DNA of 32,861 bases from Cryomorphaceae bacterium. Lineage in GTDB: Bacteria > Bacteroidota > Bacteroidia > Flavobacteriales_D > Crocinitomicaceae. The stretch lies in contig JAJTDQ010000017.1 in NCBI GenBank assembly GCA_021300505.1, positions 1 through 32,861 of the forward strand, given 5' to 3'. Shown here one piece after another: positions 29,784 through 32,861 of the stretch (position 1 is its first letter; every line of letters begins with the position of its first letter). Under the pieces are notes generated by a model. It was not told the origin of the DNA, made no database searches, and saw nothing but the letters and a program-made list of their open reading frames with translations. The position numbers were made by a program, and so were the translations under genes.

Positions 29784-30520
29784 AAGAGCATGATTTGCGT
29801 GAGAATGAAATTGGCAATGAGGATTGCGATACTGCTACTCACTACTGCCTGTGTTGATGCTTTCCCTACATCCAACGCTCCACCCTTGGTGTAATAGCCA
29901 TAGAACGATGCGATGGAAACGATGAGAAAGCCAAAGACAATTGTTTTTGTCAAGGCATAAACAACATTATACACTTCAAAGAAAGAACGGATTCCAAGAA
30001 CATAAATCTCAGATGTAGCAAGATCACTTGAAACCAATACTGCCCATCCACCGATGAGTGAAAGTGCCATAGAAAAAATTACGAGAATAGGGAAGAACAA
30101 AATCGCTGCTGTAACCTTTGGTAAAACAAGGAATGTCAAGGAATTAACTCCCATAATTTCAAGTGCATCAATCTGTTCAGTCACGCGCATTGTGCCAATT
30201 TCAGAGGCCACATTCGACCCAACCTTACCCGCTAAAATAAGCGAGATGATGGTTGGTGAAAACTCTAAAATTGTACTTGACTGAGTGATGTATCCGATAG
30301 TGTAATCTGGCAACAAGGGGTTATCCATATTCGACGCCGTTTGCAAGGCAATGACGGCTCCCATGAATGTTGACATCAACGCAACAATTGGAATAGAATT
30401 GATCCCGATTCCTTGAATTTCTTCAAATAGCCGCTTTCTGAAAATCTGAAATTTCTCTGGTCGCGAAAACACGACGAACATCATCAGTATGTACTTGCCG
30501 ATATTTGAGATCACTTTCAT
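29780..30520 (-). CDS. ABC transporter permease, MlaE-like
   Basis: 246 aa; GINSIPIVALMSTFMGAVIALQTASNM...LAGKVGSNVASEIGTMRVTEQIDALEIMGVNSLTFLVLPKV. Confidence 0.9.
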   Translation of the reverse strand: MKVISNIGKYILMMFVVFSRPEKFQIFRKRLFEEIQGIGINSIPIVALMSTFMGAVIALQTASNMDNPLLPDYTIGYITQSSTILEFSPTIISLILAGKVGSNVASEIGTMRVTEQIDALEIMGVNSLTFLVLPKVTAAILFFPILVIFSMALSLIGGWAVLVSSDLATSEIYVLGIRSFFEVYNVVYALTKTIVFGFLIVSIASFYGYYTKGGALDVGKASTQAVVSSSIAILIANFILTQIMLL

Positions 30521-30613
30521 TGGGTACTAATTTAAGTTTATTTTCCTGTATTCACAGCGGTGGACTTAAAACTTTCTCCACAAAAAGCCAACAAAACATG
30601 TACATTTGAGTCA

Positions 30614-31249
30614 ATGAAAAAAGAGCCAATTCGTTCGAAAGAAAAGGTGGCGAATGCGTTAGGTAAATACCTTCCAGAGGCATTCGTTGACTACGTTGTG
30701 ACTCTTTTTAAGGAATCAAGTGTTCGATTCAAGATTGTGCCGGGGCGTGCGACCAAGCTTGGTGACTTCCGTGCCGGGATGAATGGTGAAAAGCATACGA
30801 TTACAGTCAATGGAGACCTTAACCCCTACTCTTTTCTCATTACGACTGTGCACGAATTCGCGCATCTGCATACCTTCAATGCTTATGGAAATCGAGTTTC
30901 ACCTCACGGAGAGGAATGGAAAGCCGCTTATCGTAAACTTCTTTTACCACTTATTGATTCTTCAGCTTTGCCCGATGACCTCCGCAAAGCACTGATGAAT
31001 TCGTTGGTGCGCACAAAAGCGTCTTCCTGTTCAGATCATGGTCTTTCACGTGTATTGTTAAACTACGACAAACCGAAGGATGGTGTCATCGTGCTCGAGC
31101 ACTTGCCAAAAAATTCTACCTTTGCACTGAATGGGAAGCACTTCGTGAAGGGTGATCTCCGACGGAAACGCTATATCTGTCAGGAAGTGAAGTCCAAGCG
31201 ATCTTACCTCGTCAACAGTTTGGCGCAGGTAATTCCTCTGAATGATTAA
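30614..31249 (+). CDS. SprT-like domain zinc metallopeptidase
   Basis: FRAGMNGEKHTITVNGDLNPYSFLITTVHEFAHLHTFNAYGNRVSPHGEEWK (HExxH). ATG 30614 preferred over the GTG-start ORF at 30560. Confidence 0.78.
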   Translation: MKKEPIRSKEKVANALGKYLPEAFVDYVVTLFKESSVRFKIVPGRATKLGDFRAGMNGEKHTITVNGDLNPYSFLITTVHEFAHLHTFNAYGNRVSPHGEEWKAAYRKLLLPLIDSSALPDDLRKALMNSLVRTKASSCSDHGLSRVLLNYDKPKDGVIVLEHLPKNSTFALNGKHFVKGDLRRKRYICQEVKSKRSYLVNSLAQVIPLND

Positions 31250-31255
31250 AAGACT

Positions 31256-32344
31256 ATGAAAGATAATTATTGTGTAATTATGGCAGGTGGTGTTGGAAGC
31301 CGTTTCTGGCCGATGTCAACTCCGCAAAAACCAAAACAATTTCTAGATGTCCTAGGCATCGGAAAGTCATTGATTCAAATGACTTACGAGCGCTTATTGC
31401 ACATTGCTCCAGCTGAGAATATTTTTGTAGTAACGAATGCTTCTTATGCATCCATCGTAAAAGAACAGTTGCCCGACATGTCAATGAACCAAATATTGAC
31501 AGAGCCAAAACGCAAAAATACAGCTCCATGTATTGCCTATGCTGCAGCAAAGATTCATGCCTTGAATCCCAATGCCACTATGGTGATTTCTCCTGCTGAT
31601 CATTTGATTATCAATCAAAATAGATTTACTGAGATCATCACAACAGCGATACATCAAGCCAATGACAATGACCGTTTGGTAACTCTTGGAATACGTCCGA
31701 CACGTCCTGATACAGGCTATGGGTATATAGAATATTCATCAGACGAAGATCTTCAGGCCGGTCAAGTTACTGAAGTGAAGCAATTCCGAGAAAAGCCAGA
31801 TTTGTTGACCGCTGAAGAATTTTTGCGAAGCGGGAATTTCTGCTGGAACTCTGGAATTTTTGTTTGGAAGTCTTCCACTGTATTGAACGCATTGTATCAA
31901 CACCAGCCTGCGCTGCATGCGCTTTTTGCGGATGATCTCTCGTTCTACAACAGCATCATTGAACAAGAACGCGTGAATGATTGCTTTGAGCGCTGTGAGG
32001 ACATTTCCATTGATTATGCGATCATGGAACATGCCGATAATGTGGATGTTGTTCTTTCCGACTTCGATTGGAGTGACTTAGGTACTTGGGGAAGTTTGGG
32101 TGGACATTTATCCAAAGATGCGCGCAACAATTCCGTGATTGGAAACAATACCCATTTGTACAATTCAGACAATTGCATTGTGAATGTTCCCAATGACAAG
32201 TTGGTGGTTCTCGATGGTTTGGACGGGTATATCGTTGTTGAATCGGATGAAATGCTTATGGTACTTAAAGCAGAGAATGAACAAGAACTAAAGAATTTCT
32301 TGAAGGATGCCGAGTCTAAGAGTCCGCAGTATTTCACGAAATAG
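31256..32344 (+). CDS. manC: Mannose-1-phosphate guanylyltransferase
   Basis: 362 aa; CVIMAGGVGSRFWPMSTPQKPKQFLDVLGIGKSLIQMTYERL...SPADHLI...FREKPDLLTAEEFLRSGNFCWNSGIFVWK. Confidence 0.92.
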   Translation: MKDNYCVIMAGGVGSRFWPMSTPQKPKQFLDVLGIGKSLIQMTYERLLHIAPAENIFVVTNASYASIVKEQLPDMSMNQILTEPKRKNTAPCIAYAAAKIHALNPNATMVISPADHLIINQNRFTEIITTAIHQANDNDRLVTLGIRPTRPDTGYGYIEYSSDEDLQAGQVTEVKQFREKPDLLTAEEFLRSGNFCWNSGIFVWKSSTVLNALYQHQPALHALFADDLSFYNSIIEQERVNDCFERCEDISIDYAIMEHADNVDVVLSDFDWSDLGTWGSLGGHLSKDARNNSVIGNNTHLYNSDNCIVNVPNDKLVVLDGLDGYIVVESDEMLMVLKAENEQELKNFLKDAESKSPQYFTK

Positions 32345-32360
32345 AAAAATTTTAAACAAA

Positions 32361-32390
32361 AAAATCCCAGCTTAAACTGGGATTTTCTTT
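32361..32390. terminator. Intrinsic terminator (manC / convergent plug-domain gene)
   Basis: AAAATCCCAG-CTTAAA-CTGGGATTTT followed by CTTTTT; 10-bp perfect stem with flanking A-run. Confidence 0.88.
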
Positions 32391-32407
32391 TTCTACCTGC
32401 TCACCTA

Positions 32408-32861
32408 CTACTGATTGCCTAGTCGGATTTGATCCGCTTCCCAGGCACGGTATAAGTCGAAATAACTTTTCGTTTCCATAACCACTACACCACCTAGTGT
32501 ATCGCCGTATTTCGCGGGGATTCCGCCTGTGTAGACCATCATACGTCCTATGGCACAGCTTGGCACATTCATCATTTCATTTCCTTTGACACCGTCAAGC
32601 ATAAAGATCATATCACCTTTTCGTGCTCCTCTGAACATCAATTCTCCATCATCCGACATCCGTGCTTCAGAAGACATGGACAATACCAATCCTTTTACAT
32701 CAAACTTACTCGGTGATTGCGCGATTTCCTCAGACGTCAACTCTTTAATTGGCAAGGAACCATATACCAGTTTCATGTCGCCCTTCGCCGAAATATTCAC
32801 CATGTCCAAGACTTGAATTGACGTAGTAAACTTTACGGTTCCAATGTTTGCAAATCCATCC
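32408..32861 (-). CDS. TonB-dependent receptor plug-domain protein without beta-barrel (N-terminus beyond window)
   Basis: The open frame extends to the window edge (..DGFANIGTVKFTTSIQVLDMVNISAKGD...). Contains GELMFRGARKGDMIFMLDGVKGNEMMNVPSCAIGRMMVYTGGIPAKYGDTLGGVVVMETKS (plug-like), then stops within about 20 aa. Confidence 0.7.
   Translation of the reverse strand, partial: DGFANIGTVKFTTSIQVLDMVNISAKGDMKLVYGSLPIKELTSEEIAQSPSKFDVKGLVLSMSSEARMSDDGELMFRGARKGDMIFMLDGVKGNEMMNVPSCAIGRMMVYTGGIPAKYGDTLGGVVVMETKSYFDLYRAWEADQIRLGNQ

Noticed and set aside
1-32861. CRISPR arrays, tRNA/rRNA genes, IS elements, phage or defence islands
   Set aside because: Looked for direct repeats with spacers, tRNA-like folds and transposase or defence motifs; none seen by eye. 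A formal scan (tRNAscan, minced, DefenseFinder) was not possible.

Overview
The window looks like a Bacteroidetes/Flavobacteriales-type chromosome segment. Indicators are a ribosomal operon without tuf, TAnnTTTG promoters, a T9SS sorting-domain protein, a DUF5686 protein and Bacteroidetes-style lipoproteins. Positions 1-11.1 kb hold a minus-strand str-S10-spc ribosomal superoperon: rpsL-rpsG-fusA-rpsJ-rplC-rplD-rplW-rplB-rpsS-rplV-rpsC-rplP-rpmC-rpsQ-rplN-rplX-rplE-rpsN-rpsH-rplF-rplR-(rpsE). The rest carries a frame-disrupted T9SS-type secreted protein, pdhB, etfB/etfA, a bifunctional nuclease-like protein with a UVR tail, a nucleoside-permease-type MFS protein, a frame-disrupted LuxE-family acyltransferase, a half-size TSUP permease, an M20 amidohydrolase, a lipoprotein, recQ, tatC, a DUF5686 protein, lptB, two more lipoproteins (one only 46 aa), a BamA/TamA-like protein, mlaF/mlaE-type ABC genes, a SprT-like metallopeptidase, a mannose-1-phosphate guanylyltransferase, and a TonB-plug protein that stops right after its plug domain. 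I saw no tRNA, rRNA, CRISPR array or transposase, and no clear defence or other novel multi-gene system. The observations most worth checking are: (1) two unrelated genes that each seem to have lost a short internal segment together with a frameshift; (2) the plug-only TonB-like protein; (3) -7-like boxes abutting start codons, suggesting leaderless mRNAs; (4) hairpins in the rpsL leader and after etfA; (5) the 46-aa lipoprotein.
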